Below, piece by piece: positions 1-8,082 of a DNA stretch of 20,714 nt (the stretch's first letter is position 1; the number at the start of each line of letters is the position of its first letter). A program made the position numbers and the translations under genes. Where the stretch lies: positions 1 to 20,714 of the forward strand of contig DASTOB010000197.1 in assembly GCA_035720425.1 (NCBI GenBank), given 5' to 3'. The DNA comes from DASTOB01 sp035720425. Its GTDB lineage: Bacteria; Chloroflexota; Limnocylindria; Limnocylindrales; CSP1-4. A model generated the notes under the pieces. The model was given only the letters and a program-made list of their open reading frames with translations, did not search any database and was not told where the DNA came from.

Positions 1-1
1 C

Positions 2-1300
2 GCCGAGGCGTTCCACATCGCCCGAACAGGCCGACCGGGCCCCGTCCACATCGACATCACGAAGGACGCCCTCCAGCAGGAGACGAACGCCCAGCACCCG
101 ACGGCCGAGGACGTCGTCGCGGGCCTGCCGGGCTTCCGGCCGAACCTCGACGGCCACGGCCGGCAGCTCAAGCTGGCCGCCCAGGAGATCGCCCGCGCGA
201 AGCGGCCGGTGATCCTGGCCGGCCACGGCGTCCTCCATGCCGAGGCGTGGGACGACCTCGTGGCGTTCGCGGAGAAGACCCAGATCCCGGTCGCCCACAC
301 GCTGCTCGGGATCGGTGCGATCCCCGAGGACCATCCCCTCAGCTACGGCTTCATGGGCATGCACGGCTGGAAGCACGTCAACCGGGCGATCCAGTCGGCC
401 GACCTGCTCGTCGCGATCGGCATGCGCTTCGACGACCGCGTGACCGGCAACGTCCGGACCTACGCCCCGTACGCCCGGATCGTCCACGTCGACATCGACC
501 CGGCCGAGATCGGCAAGAACGTGGCGGTCGAGGTCCCGATCGTCGGCGACGCCGGGCGGGTGCTGCGGGCCCTGCTGCCGATGGTCGACCCCGTCGAGCC
601 GGCGGCGCGAGCCGACTACTTCGCCGAGCTGGCCGCCTGGCGGCGCGACTCGGAAGGGTCGTCGTGGCACGGCTCCGGGGCGTGGCGCGACGGGCTCCTC
701 TCGGCCGACTACGTCGTCAGCCGGATCGGCGAGCTCACCGACCATGCCGCGACGTACGTCGCCGACGTCGGCCAGAACCAGATGTGGCTCGCCCGCTACA
801 CCGGCTTTCGCGAGCCGAACAGCCACGTCAGCTCCGGCGGCCTCGGCACGATGGGCTTCAGCGTGCCGGCCGCGATGGGCGCGGCGCTCGGGCGACCGGA
901 CCGCGAGACGTGGGCGATCACCGGCGACGGCGGCTTCCAGATGACGTTCCAGGAGCTCATGACCCTCGTCCAGGACCGCATCCCGGTCAAGATCGCGGTC
1001 TTCGACAACAAGAAGCTCGGGATGATCCGCCAGTGGCAGGAGATCATCTACGCGGGGAACTACCACTCGGCGCACCTGCTCGGGCCGGACTACCTCAAGC
1101 TGGCAGACGCGTTCGGCATCCCCGCCGTCAAGGCGTCGACGCCCGACGAGGTCGACGACGCGATCCGCTTCGCCCAGGGGGTCGACGGCCCGGCTCTCGT
1201 CTGGTTCGAGATCGCCGAGGAGCAGAACATCTTCCCGATGATGCCGGCCGGCAAGGGCCTGTCCGACCTGATCGAGAAGTGGGGCGGGGCCGAGGAGTGA
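2..1300 (+). CDS. ilvB: Acetolactate synthase large subunit, 5'-truncated by window edge
   Basis: This is the catalytic subunit of acetohydroxyacid synthase, the ThDP/Mg/FAD enzyme that condenses pyruvate with pyruvate or 2-ketobutyrate in valine, leucine and isoleucine synthesis. The frame is open to the left edge, so the N-terminal pyrimidine-binding part, including the catalytic Glu, lies outside. The visible 432 residues begin in the family segment RTGRPGPVHIDITKD. They continue through the central domain (VILAGHGVLH, RFDDRVTGN, HVDIDPAEIGKN) and the pyrophosphate domain with GDGGFQM and, 26 residues later, the Asn of FDNKKLGM, which are the ThDP-Mg ligands. The ending is typical of the family. 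It overlaps ilvN by 4 bases (GTGA), so the two subunits are probably translationally coupled. The assignment is very secure. Confidence 0.97.
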   Translation, partial: AEAFHIARTGRPGPVHIDITKDALQQETNAQHPTAEDVVAGLPGFRPNLDGHGRQLKLAAQEIARAKRPVILAGHGVLHAEAWDDLVAFAEKTQIPVAHTLLGIGAIPEDHPLSYGFMGMHGWKHVNRAIQSADLLVAIGMRFDDRVTGNVRTYAPYARIVHVDIDPAEIGKNVAVEVPIVGDAGRVLRALLPMVDPVEPAARADYFAELAAWRRDSEGSSWHGSGAWRDGLLSADYVVSRIGELTDHAATYVADVGQNQMWLARYTGFREPNSHVSSGGLGTMGFSVPAAMGAALGRPDRETWAITGDGGFQMTFQELMTLVQDRIPVKIAVFDNKKLGMIRQWQEIIYAGNYHSAHLLGPDYLKLADAFGIPAVKASTPDEVDDAIRFAQGVDGPALVWFEIAEEQNIFPMMPAGKGLSDLIEKWGGAEE

Positions 1301-1944
1301 GTGACGCCAGCAACAACGGCGCGACGCCGCCGGGCGTAGCGCCCCCGGTCGGGCCCGCTTCCGCCCACGCCGCGCCCGCCCAGGCCGCTCCGGCCCACAC
1401 GGCGCCGCCGCCGCGGGCGCTTCCCGGCGGCGGCGAGCATCGACGGCACACGCTTGTCGCCATCGTGCTCGACAAGCCCGGCGTCCTGAACCGCGTCGCC
1501 AGCCTCATGCGCGCGCGCAACTTCAACATCGACTCGCTTGCGGTGAGCCACACCGACCAGCCCGACGTGAGCCGGATGACGATCACCCTCCACGGCGACG
1601 ACGTCGCGGTCGAGCAGGCAACGAAGCAGCTCTACCGGCTCATCGACGTGCTCAAGGTCCAGGACGTCACGGCCGATCCGACCGTGGAGCACGAGCTGGC
1701 GCTCGTGAAGGTCCGGGCGACCGACTCGAACCGGGCCGAGATCCTCAAGATCGTCGAGCTCGCGCGGGGTCGGGTCGTCGACGTGTCGGCCGAGTCGGTC
1801 ATCGCCGAGGTGACCGGCGTCGAGAGCGAGGTCGACCAGTTCGTCGCCCTCGTTCGGCCGTTCGGAATCAAGGAACTCGTTCGCACCGGAACCGTCGTGA
1901 TGGCGCGCGGCGCCCAATCGATCGAGGAGGCAATCCGCCGATGA
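1297..1944 (+). CDS. ilvN: Acetolactate synthase small (regulatory) subunit
   Basis: This regulatory subunit of acetohydroxyacid synthase binds feedback amino acids (valine in the known family) and activates IlvB. The GTG start overlaps the ilvB stop. A GAGGAG stretch lies too close to serve as a normal ribosome binding site, so coupling to ilvB is likely. The protein has 215 residues. The ACT domain starts near residue 49 (TLVAIVLDKPGVLNRVASLM, then FNIDSLAVS), followed by the usual second ferredoxin-like domain ending in the VRTGTVVMARG region. Family members are usually about 160-175 residues. The excess is an Ala/Pro-rich N-terminal extension of about 45 residues that looks disordered. 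A later start is possible, but no better start codon with a ribosome site is apparent before the ACT domain. Confidence 0.95.
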   Translation: MSDASNNGATPPGVAPPVGPASAHAAPAQAAPAHTAPPPRALPGGGEHRRHTLVAIVLDKPGVLNRVASLMRARNFNIDSLAVSHTDQPDVSRMTITLHGDDVAVEQATKQLYRLIDVLKVQDVTADPTVEHELALVKVRATDSNRAEILKIVELARGRVVDVSAESVIAEVTGVESEVDQFVALVRPFGIKELVRTGTVVMARGAQSIEEAIRR

Positions 1945-2993
1945 CAGCCAGGATGTACTACGACGCCGATGCTAATCCCTCGGCGCTGAGCGGACAGACG
2001 GTGGCGATCATCGGCTACGGGAGCCAGGGGCACGCGCACGCGCTGAACCTCCACGAGTCCGGGGTCGACGTCGTGGTCGGCCTTGCGCCCGGGTCGAAGA
2101 GCCGGCCGCTGGCCGAGGAGGCGGGCCTTCGCGTGTCGGACGTGGCCGATGCCGTCCGGGCGGCCGACGTGATCATGATCCTCGTCCCCGACACCGCCCA
2201 GAAGGCGGTCTACGACGCGGAGATCGGGCCGAACCTCCGGCCCGGCCAGCTCGTCATGTTCGCCCACGGGTTCAACATCCATTTCGGCCGGATCGACCCG
2301 CCGGGAATCGTCGACGTCGGGATGGTCGCCCCGAAGGGCCCCGGGCACCTGCTCCGCAGCGTTTACCAGCAGGGCGGCGGCGTTCCCGCGCTGTTCGCCG
2401 TCCACCGCGACGCGAGCGGCACCGCCCGCGCCCGCGTGCTCGCCTACGCCCGCGCGCTCGGCTGCACCCGCGCCGGCGTGCTCGAGACGACGTTCGCCGA
2501 GGAGACCGAGACGGACCTGTTCGGCGAGCAGTCCGTGCTGTGCGGCGGCACCGCCTCGCTCGTCAAGATGTCGTTCGAGACGCTCGTCGAGGCGGGCTAC
2601 CAGCCGGAGCTCGCGTACTTCGAGACGATGCACGAGCTCAAGCTCATCGTCGACCTGCTCTATCGCGGCGGCCTCAACTTCATGCGCTTCAGCGTGAGCG
2701 ACACCGCCGAGTACGGCGACTACGTGTCCGGCCCGCGGATCATCGACGAGCGCGTTCGGGCGACCATGAAGGACGTCCTCCGGGAGATCCAGGACGGCTC
2801 GTTCGCCGCTCGCTGGATCGCCGAGAACGAGGGCGGCCGACAGGAGTTCGAGCGCCTCCGCGCCGCCGACCGCGACCACCAGATCGAGCAGGTCGGCGCC
2901 CGCCTCCGCGCCCAGATGCCGTTCCTCAACCCCGTCGAGGTCAAGGCCGGCCAGGCCCAAGCCGCGGCGACGACACCGGGAGCCGCCCGATGA
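1941..2993 (+). CDS. ilvC: Ketol-acid reductoisomerase
   Basis: It isomerises and reduces 2-acetolactate or 2-aceto-2-hydroxybutyrate to the dihydroxyacid, using NAD(P)H and Mg, in the second common step of branched-chain synthesis. The 350-residue length fits the short class I enzymes. The Rossmann motif GYGSQGHAHALNL is at residues 25-37, and VGLAPGSKSR is the cofactor-specificity loop with serines. VAPKGPGH is conserved, and the metal ligands sit in ETDLFGEQ (D192, E196). The knotted C-terminal domain shows the conserved HELKLIVDLLY and MRFSVSDTAEYGD segments. The start ATG overlaps the ilvN stop (ATGA), and GAGGAGG lies about 10 bases upstream. The last ~15 residues are an Ala/Gln-rich tail. 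Confidence 0.98.
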   Translation: MTARMYYDADANPSALSGQTVAIIGYGSQGHAHALNLHESGVDVVVGLAPGSKSRPLAEEAGLRVSDVADAVRAADVIMILVPDTAQKAVYDAEIGPNLRPGQLVMFAHGFNIHFGRIDPPGIVDVGMVAPKGPGHLLRSVYQQGGGVPALFAVHRDASGTARARVLAYARALGCTRAGVLETTFAEETETDLFGEQSVLCGGTASLVKMSFETLVEAGYQPELAYFETMHELKLIVDLLYRGGLNFMRFSVSDTAEYGDYVSGPRIIDERVRATMKDVLREIQDGSFAARWIAENEGGRQEFERLRAADRDHQIEQVGARLRAQMPFLNPVEVKAGQAQAAATTPGAAR

Positions 2994-4627
2994 GCACCGC
3001 CGTACCCCGGCCGTCGGGTCCGTCCGTACCCGCCGGCAGCGTCCGCATCTTCGACACCACCCTGCGCGACGGGGAGCAGGCTCCCGGAGCCGGCCAAACC
3101 GCCGCCGAGAAGCTCGAGGTCGCGCGCCAGCTCGTCCGCCTCCGGGTCGACGTCATCGAGGCCGGATTCCCGGCCGCCTCGCCGGGCGACTTCGAGGCCG
3201 TCCGCCGGATCGCGCTCGAGTCGCGCGGCGTGGCCGTGGCCGCGCTGGCACGCTGCCGCGAAGGCGATCCGCAGCGCGCCATCGAGGCGATCCGCGTCGC
3301 GGAGCGCCCGCACCTCCACGTGTTCATCGCCACGAGCGACATCCACCTCAAGCACAAGCTCCGGATGGACCGTGACCAGGCGCTCGCCGAGGCGGTCCGC
3401 TGGGTCCGCCACGGGCGCGAGCAGCTGGGCCGTGACGCCGAGATCGAGTTCTCCGCCGAGGACGCCTCGCGCACGGACGTCGACTACCTGCTCAAGGTCT
3501 ACGAGGCGGTCGTCGACGCCGGCGCGTCGACGGTCAACATCCCGGACACCGTCGGCTATGCCATCCCGGGCGAGTTCGGCACCCTTGTCGGCCGCGTCGT
3601 CGACCTCGTCGGCCGCGACGCGACGGTGAGCGTCCACTGCCACAACGACCTGGGCCTCGCGACGGCGAATACGCTCGCGGCCGTCCAGGCCGGCGCCCGC
3701 CAGGTCGAGGTCACGATCAACGGGCTCGGCGAGCGCGCCGGCAACGCGTCGCTCGAGGAGGTCGTGATGGCCCTCCGGACGCGCCCCACCCAGTTCCCGG
3801 ACCTCGCCAGCCGCGTCCAGACCGAGCAGATCACGGCCGCCAGCCGGCTCGTCAGCTATCTCACGGGCTTCACGATCCAGCCGAACAAGGCGGTCGTCGG
3901 GGGCAACGCGTTCGCCCACGAATCCGGCATTCACCAGGACGGCGTGATCAAGAACCCGCTGACCTACGAGATCATGACCCCCCAGTCGGTCGGGCTGTCC
4001 GGCAGCCACCTCACGATCGGCAAGCTGTCCGGCCGGCGCGGCCTGCAGGGCAAGCTGCGCGAGCTGGGCCACGAGATCGAGGGCGAGGCGCTCGACCAGC
4101 TGTACCGCCAGGCGATCGCCCTGGCCGATGCGAAGAAGGAAGTCACGGACGCCGACCTGCTCGCCCTCGTCGAGCAGCGTGCGGCGGAGGTGCCCGCCTC
4201 GGTGAGCCTTCTCGGCTGGAGCGTCACGAGCTCGCACGGCGGCAACGCGACGGGATCCGTGTCACTCTCGGTCAACGGCGAGGAGCGGGCGACCGAGGCG
4301 ACCGGCAACGGACCCGTGAACGCCCTGTTCGCGGCCGTCGACGAGGCCGTCCAGCCGGCCCTCGGCTGGCACCCCGTCCTGACCGAGTACGAGATCAAGG
4401 CGGTGTCGGCCGGCGAGGACGCGCAGGGCCAGGTGCTCGTGCGCTGCCGGCGTTCGTCAGACGAGGGACCGGGCGCGCTCGTCGTGTCCGGCCACGGGCT
4501 GTCAACGAACATCATCGAGGCGTCGCTCGAGGCGTATCTCGTCGCGGTCAACAAGCTCCACGGCGCGGAGATCAACGGCGTGTCCGTCGCGTTCGTCGCG
4601 CCACGGGCGGTCGAGGAACTTCCGTGA
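2990..4627 (+). CDS. leuA: 2-Isopropylmalate synthase
   Basis: It condenses acetyl-CoA with 2-ketoisovalerate, the first committed step to leucine. ATG overlaps the ilvC stop, and GGGAG lies 8 bases upstream. The 545-residue protein has the DRE-TIM catalytic barrel with FDTTLRDGEQAPG near residue 21, the metal-binding HCHNDLGLATAN (His216, His218), the GLGERAGNASLEE signature and the catalytic HESGIHQDG segment. The C-terminal LeuA dimer/allosteric domain covers roughly residues 405-535 (ATGNGPVNALFAAVDEAV, STNIIEASLEAYLVAVNKL), the site of leucine feedback in known enzymes. Its homology to the C-terminal part of CimA and to the small protein downstream is obvious by eye. In the family this length corresponds to the long bacterial LeuA type. 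Confidence 0.96.
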   Translation: MSTAVPRPSGPSVPAGSVRIFDTTLRDGEQAPGAGQTAAEKLEVARQLVRLRVDVIEAGFPAASPGDFEAVRRIALESRGVAVAALARCREGDPQRAIEAIRVAERPHLHVFIATSDIHLKHKLRMDRDQALAEAVRWVRHGREQLGRDAEIEFSAEDASRTDVDYLLKVYEAVVDAGASTVNIPDTVGYAIPGEFGTLVGRVVDLVGRDATVSVHCHNDLGLATANTLAAVQAGARQVEVTINGLGERAGNASLEEVVMALRTRPTQFPDLASRVQTEQITAASRLVSYLTGFTIQPNKAVVGGNAFAHESGIHQDGVIKNPLTYEIMTPQSVGLSGSHLTIGKLSGRRGLQGKLRELGHEIEGEALDQLYRQAIALADAKKEVTDADLLALVEQRAAEVPASVSLLGWSVTSSHGGNATGSVSLSVNGEERATEATGNGPVNALFAAVDEAVQPALGWHPVLTEYEIKAVSAGEDAQGQVLVRCRRSSDEGPGALVVSGHGLSTNIIEASLEAYLVAVNKLHGAEINGVSVAFVAPRAVEELP

Positions 4628-5778
4628 ACGACGCGCCCGCCGGCGCGGAGGACGGCCTTACCCGGTTCCGGATCGCGGCGATCCCCGGCGACGGGGTCGG
4701 CCCGGAGGTGGTCGCCGCCGCGCGGACCGTGCTCGAGGCAGCCGGCCGCGCCTTCGGGTTCGCGCTCGACTGGTCCGACTACCTCGTCGGCGGCGCCGCG
4801 ATTGACGCCCACGGTGTCGCCATCCGGCCGCAGGACGTCGAGGCCTGCGGGGCGGCCGATGCCATCCTCCTCGGCGCCGTCGGCGGGCCGAAGTGGGACG
4901 ACCCGAAGGCCTCCGTCCGCCCGGAGCAGGCGCTGTTCGCCCTGCGCGGCGGCCTCGGCCTGTTCGCCAATCTCCGCCCGGTCAGCGTTCACCCGGCGCT
5001 CGTCCCGGCGTCGCCGCTGCGGCCGGACCTGCTGGCCGGCGTCGACCTGCTCATCGTCCGCGAGCTGACCGGCGGCGTGTACTTCGGGGCCCGCGACGAG
5101 GCGAGCGGTCCGGTGGGGGAGCGAACCGCGCGCGATACGCTGCCCTACGCGGAGAGCGAGATCCGCCGGGTCGTCCGCCTCGCGTTCGAGCTCGCCCGCG
5201 GCCGGCGCGGCCACGTCACGAGCGTCGACAAGGCGAACGTCCTCGCCACGTCGCGCCTGTGGCGGACCGTTGCGAACGAGGTCCACGCGGACTTCCCGGA
5301 CGTGGAGCTCAACCACCAGCTCGTCGATTCGTGCGCGATGCTCCTCGTTCGCCGGCCGGCCCAGTTCGACGTGCTCGTGACCGAGAACCTGTTCGGCGAC
5401 ATCTTGTCGGACGAGGCGGCCGTGCTCGCCGGCTCGCTCGGGATGCTCCCGTCGGCCTCGCTCGGCGAGCGCAGGACCGCCCACGGGACCTTTGGCCTGT
5501 ACGAGCCGATTCACGGCTCCGCGCCGGACATCGCCGGGCGCGACATCGCCAACCCGATCGGCACGATCCTGTCGGCGGCGATGCTCCTGCGCTGGTCGCT
5601 CGGGCGGGCCGATGCGGCCGACGCGATCGAGGCTGCCGTGGCGGGGGCGCTCGACGCGGGCTTCCGGACGGCCGACCTCGCCGGTGACGACACTGCGAAC
5701 GAGCGACGCGTCGGGACGGCCGCGATGGCAGACGCGGTCGCTGCGCGAATCGGGTCCGCCGTGGGGGCGCGGCGATGA
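4624..5778 (+). CDS. leuB: 3-Isopropylmalate dehydrogenase
   Basis: It oxidatively decarboxylates 3-isopropylmalate with NAD and, in the citramalate route, 3-methylmalate. The GTG start overlaps the leuA stop, with GAGGA 6 bases upstream. The 384 residues show the family signatures in order: IPGDGVGPEVV near the N-terminus, LLGAVGGPKWD, RELTGGVYFG, DKANVLATSRLWR, NHQLVDSCAM, VTENLFGDILSDEA (metal-binding aspartates), LAGSLGMLPSASLG and YEPIHGSAPDIAG (NAD site). Because cimA follows directly, this enzyme probably serves both the leucine and the isoleucine branch. leuC and leuD are not in this window. Confidence 0.97.
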   Translation: MNDAPAGAEDGLTRFRIAAIPGDGVGPEVVAAARTVLEAAGRAFGFALDWSDYLVGGAAIDAHGVAIRPQDVEACGAADAILLGAVGGPKWDDPKASVRPEQALFALRGGLGLFANLRPVSVHPALVPASPLRPDLLAGVDLLIVRELTGGVYFGARDEASGPVGERTARDTLPYAESEIRRVVRLAFELARGRRGHVTSVDKANVLATSRLWRTVANEVHADFPDVELNHQLVDSCAMLLVRRPAQFDVLVTENLFGDILSDEAAVLAGSLGMLPSASLGERRTAHGTFGLYEPIHGSAPDIAGRDIANPIGTILSAAMLLRWSLGRADAADAIEAAVAGALDAGFRTADLAGDDTANERRVGTAAMADAVAARIGSAVGARR

Positions 5779-7436
5779 GCGACGCGCCGGTCATCCTCTA
5801 CGACACGACCCTCCGCGACGGAACGCAGGGCGAGAACATCACCCTGTCCCTCGCCGACAAGCTGCGCATCGCCCGGATGCTCGACGAATACGGGATGCCC
5901 TACGTCGAGGGCGGCTGGCCGGGCTCGAACCCCAAGGACATCGAGTTCTTCAAGGCCGCCCGGACGATGACCTGGCGGACGGCGAAGCTGGCCGCCTTCG
6001 GGTCGACCCGGCACCGGTCGAATCGGCCGGAGGATGACCCCAACCTGCGCGAGCTCGTCGCCGCCGAGACGCCGGTCGTGACGATCTTCGGCAAGTCGTG
6101 GTTGCTCCACGTCGTCGAGGTCCTCGGCGCCTCGCCGGCGGAGAACCTCGACATGATCGCGGACAGCGTCCGCTTCGTGGCGGAGCGCGGGCGCGAGGCG
6201 GTCTACGACGCGGAGCACTACTTCGACGGCTACGTCGCCGACCCGGCGTATGCGCTGTCGACCCTGCGCGCCGCCCGCGAGGCCGGCGCGCGGTCGATCG
6301 TCCTGTGCGACACGAACGGCGGCACGCTGACCGACGACCTCGTCCGGATCATCGGCGAGACGCGCGCCGCACTTGAAGGGGACGCCGGCGCCCCGACCGT
6401 CACGTGGGGCATCCACACCCACAACGACGCGGAGCTCGCGGTCGCCAACTCGATGGCCGCCGTGGCGGCCGGCATCCGTCACGTCCAGGCCACGATCAAC
6501 GGCTACGGTGAGCGGGCCGGCAACGCGAACATGGTCTCGATCATCGGCAACCTCGCGCTCAAGACGCCGCACGTGCTCGTGCCGGCGGGCGGCGGCGTGC
6601 TGACCGGCCTCACGGAGCTGTCGCGGTCGGTCGCCGAGATCGCTAACCAGAATCCGAACGACTACCAGCCGTACGTCGGCCGGTCCGCGTTCGCCCACAA
6701 GGGCGGGGTCCACGGCGCGGCCGTCGCCAAGGTGGAGCGGAGCTACCAGCACGTCGATCCCGCCTCCGTCGGCAACGTGGGGCGGCTCGTCGTGTCGGAG
6801 CTCGGCGGACGGGCCAACACGCGGATCCGGGCGGAGCAGCTCGGCCATCAGCTCGACGGCGTGATGGACGCGCGGGAACTGTCGAACCTCATCAAGCAGC
6901 TCGAGGCGGACGGGCTCGCCTTCGAGGGGGCGGAGGCGTCGTTCGAGCTCCTCATCCGGCGCCACCAGCCCGGCTACGAGGCCCCGTTCCGGATCGTCGA
7001 CTTCACCGTCCTCGTCGAACAGCGCGATGGACGTGAGCTGCGCGCCGAGGCAACGGTCAAGGTCGAGGTCGACGGCGAGACCCTCCACACCGCGGCCGAC
7101 GGGAACGGCCCGGTCAACGCCCTCGACGCCGCGCTCCGCAAGGCCCTCCGCGCCTTCTACCCCAACCTCGACAGCGTCCACCTGTACGACTACAAGGTGC
7201 GCATCCTCGATGGCGATGCCGCGACGGCGGCGAGAACGCGGGTCATCATCGATTCCGCCGACGGCGCGCGCGAGTGGTCGACGATGGGATCGGACACGAA
7301 CATCATCGCGGCGTCGGCGATCGCCCTCGCCGACTCGCTCGAGTATGCGATCTGGAAGTCCGGCGCCGAGCTTCGGCGGCGCGACGAGCGACACTTCACG
7401 ACCCTGAGCCGAGCACCTGAGGAAACGTCCGCATGA
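5775..7436 (+). CDS. cimA: (R)-citramalate synthase
   Basis: It condenses pyruvate with acetyl-CoA to citramalate, which LeuCD and LeuB then convert to 2-ketobutyrate for isoleucine without threonine deaminase. The ATG overlaps the leuB stop. The 553-residue protein belongs to the DRE-TIM family: YDTTLRDGTQGENI near residue 9, VEGGWPGSNPKD, the metal-binding HTHNDAELAVAN (His214, His216), YGERAGNANM, and AFAHKGGVHG where LeuA has AFAHESGIHQ. The GTQGE motif and the GGVH segment distinguish it from LeuA. A LeuA-type regulatory domain follows from about residue 415 (ADGNGPVNALDAALRKAL, DTNIIAASAIALADSLEYA), probably for isoleucine feedback. Isopropylmalate synthase function is the main alternative, but the signatures favour CimA. 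Confidence 0.94.
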   Translation: MSDAPVILYDTTLRDGTQGENITLSLADKLRIARMLDEYGMPYVEGGWPGSNPKDIEFFKAARTMTWRTAKLAAFGSTRHRSNRPEDDPNLRELVAAETPVVTIFGKSWLLHVVEVLGASPAENLDMIADSVRFVAERGREAVYDAEHYFDGYVADPAYALSTLRAAREAGARSIVLCDTNGGTLTDDLVRIIGETRAALEGDAGAPTVTWGIHTHNDAELAVANSMAAVAAGIRHVQATINGYGERAGNANMVSIIGNLALKTPHVLVPAGGGVLTGLTELSRSVAEIANQNPNDYQPYVGRSAFAHKGGVHGAAVAKVERSYQHVDPASVGNVGRLVVSELGGRANTRIRAEQLGHQLDGVMDARELSNLIKQLEADGLAFEGAEASFELLIRRHQPGYEAPFRIVDFTVLVEQRDGRELRAEATVKVEVDGETLHTAADGNGPVNALDAALRKALRAFYPNLDSVHLYDYKVRILDGDAATAARTRVIIDSADGAREWSTMGSDTNIIAASAIALADSLEYAIWKSGAELRRRDERHFTTLSRAPEETSA

Positions 7437-7472
7437 CGACCGAGGCACCGTCCGCATGACGACCGACGCCCG
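7427..7472 (+). repeat. 23-base tandem duplication of a translation start region
   Basis: Two neighbouring copies begin gtccgcatgacgaccga (17 identical bases at 7427-7443 and 7450-7466), a spacing of 23 bases. Each copy contains an ATG, the first overlapping the cimA stop. Since 23 is not a multiple of three, only the second ATG is in frame with the downstream gene. Confidence 0.9.
7433..7459 (+). CDS. Eight-residue micro-ORF bridging cimA and the next gene
   Basis: ATG at 7433 overlaps the cimA stop (ATGA) and has GAGGAAA 7 bases upstream, a better-placed ribosome site than the one for the next gene. It reads MTTEAPSA and ends in a TGA (7457-7459) that itself overlaps the ATG of the downstream gene. 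The peptide probably has no function. Its role would be to hand ribosomes across the 23-base duplication. That it is translated is inferred only. Confidence 0.45.
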   Translation: MTTEAPSA

Positions 7473-7998
7473 CCGCTCCGCTCCCGCCCTCCACCTCGCC
7501 CGCTGGACGGTCACGTCCGGTTCGAACAGCCAGAGCCGGGGCGCCGTCGTCATCGCGTCCGGCGACCACCAATGGGAGGCGTCGGCCGAGGGGAACGGGG
7601 CGATCGACGCCCTGTTCCGGGCGGTCGACCGAGCCCTCAGCGGCGTCCTGACCGGGCACCCGCGCCTGCTCGGCTTCGACGTCCGGGCGCTCGGCGAGGC
7701 GTCCGACGCGGTCGGCGTCGTGACCGTCACGATCGCCCCGCCGGAGGCGGCCGGCGGCCGACGCGCGACCGGGCGCTACACCGCGGAAGTGCGCGACGAG
7801 AACATCATCGCCGCGTCGGTCGACGCGTACCTCGAGGCGATCAACCAGCTCCTCGCGGAGGAGCACTGGGCAGGCGCGCCGGAGGCGGCCGGCAATCGGC
7901 GGCGCGCGGCGGTCAGGGCGGCGGCCGAGCACACGAAGCGCGCGGAGCTCGACGAGGACGAGGCCCACCACGACACGACGTCGTGGTTCAATCGGTAG
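7456..7998 (+). CDS. Stand-alone LeuA-type allosteric/dimerisation domain protein
   Basis: The 180-residue protein is made almost entirely of the regulatory domain that ends isopropylmalate and citramalate synthases. Residues about 12-137 align by eye with the C-termini of LeuA and CimA just upstream: AEGNGAIDALFRAVDRAL matches ATGNGPVNALFAAVDEAV, and DENIIAASVDAYLEAINQLL matches STNIIEASLEAYLVAVNKL. There is no catalytic barrel and no DTTLRDG or HCHND motif. The last ~40 residues are charged and Ala-rich and look flexible. It may bind an amino acid, or assemble with LeuA or CimA as a regulatory subunit in trans, as IlvN does for IlvB; that function is inference. The start is the second ATG of a duplicated initiation region, overlapping the stop of an 8-codon frame. 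Confidence 0.88.
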   Translation: MTTDARRSAPALHLARWTVTSGSNSQSRGAVVIASGDHQWEASAEGNGAIDALFRAVDRALSGVLTGHPRLLGFDVRALGEASDAVGVVTVTIAPPEAAGGRRATGRYTAEVRDENIIAASVDAYLEAINQLLAEEHWAGAPEAAGNRRRAAVRAAAEHTKRAELDEDEAHHDTTSWFNR

Positions 7999-8022
7999 TC
8001 CTCGGGCCGATGGGGTCGCGGG

Positions 8023-8046
8023 GCTTCCCCTCGAACCTCGGGGAGC
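8023..8046 (+). promoter_or_regulatory. Intercistronic hairpin before pheA
   Basis: GCTTCCCC and GGGGAGC can form a 7-bp stem with one bulged T and a 9-base loop, in the 84-base gap between the regulatory-domain gene and pheA. No T-run follows. It could be a weak attenuator, an mRNA stability element, or chance in GC-rich DNA. Confidence 0.3.
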
Positions 8047-8082
8047 GAACGTCCAGTCCGCGCTGAGGGTGCCAGAACGATC

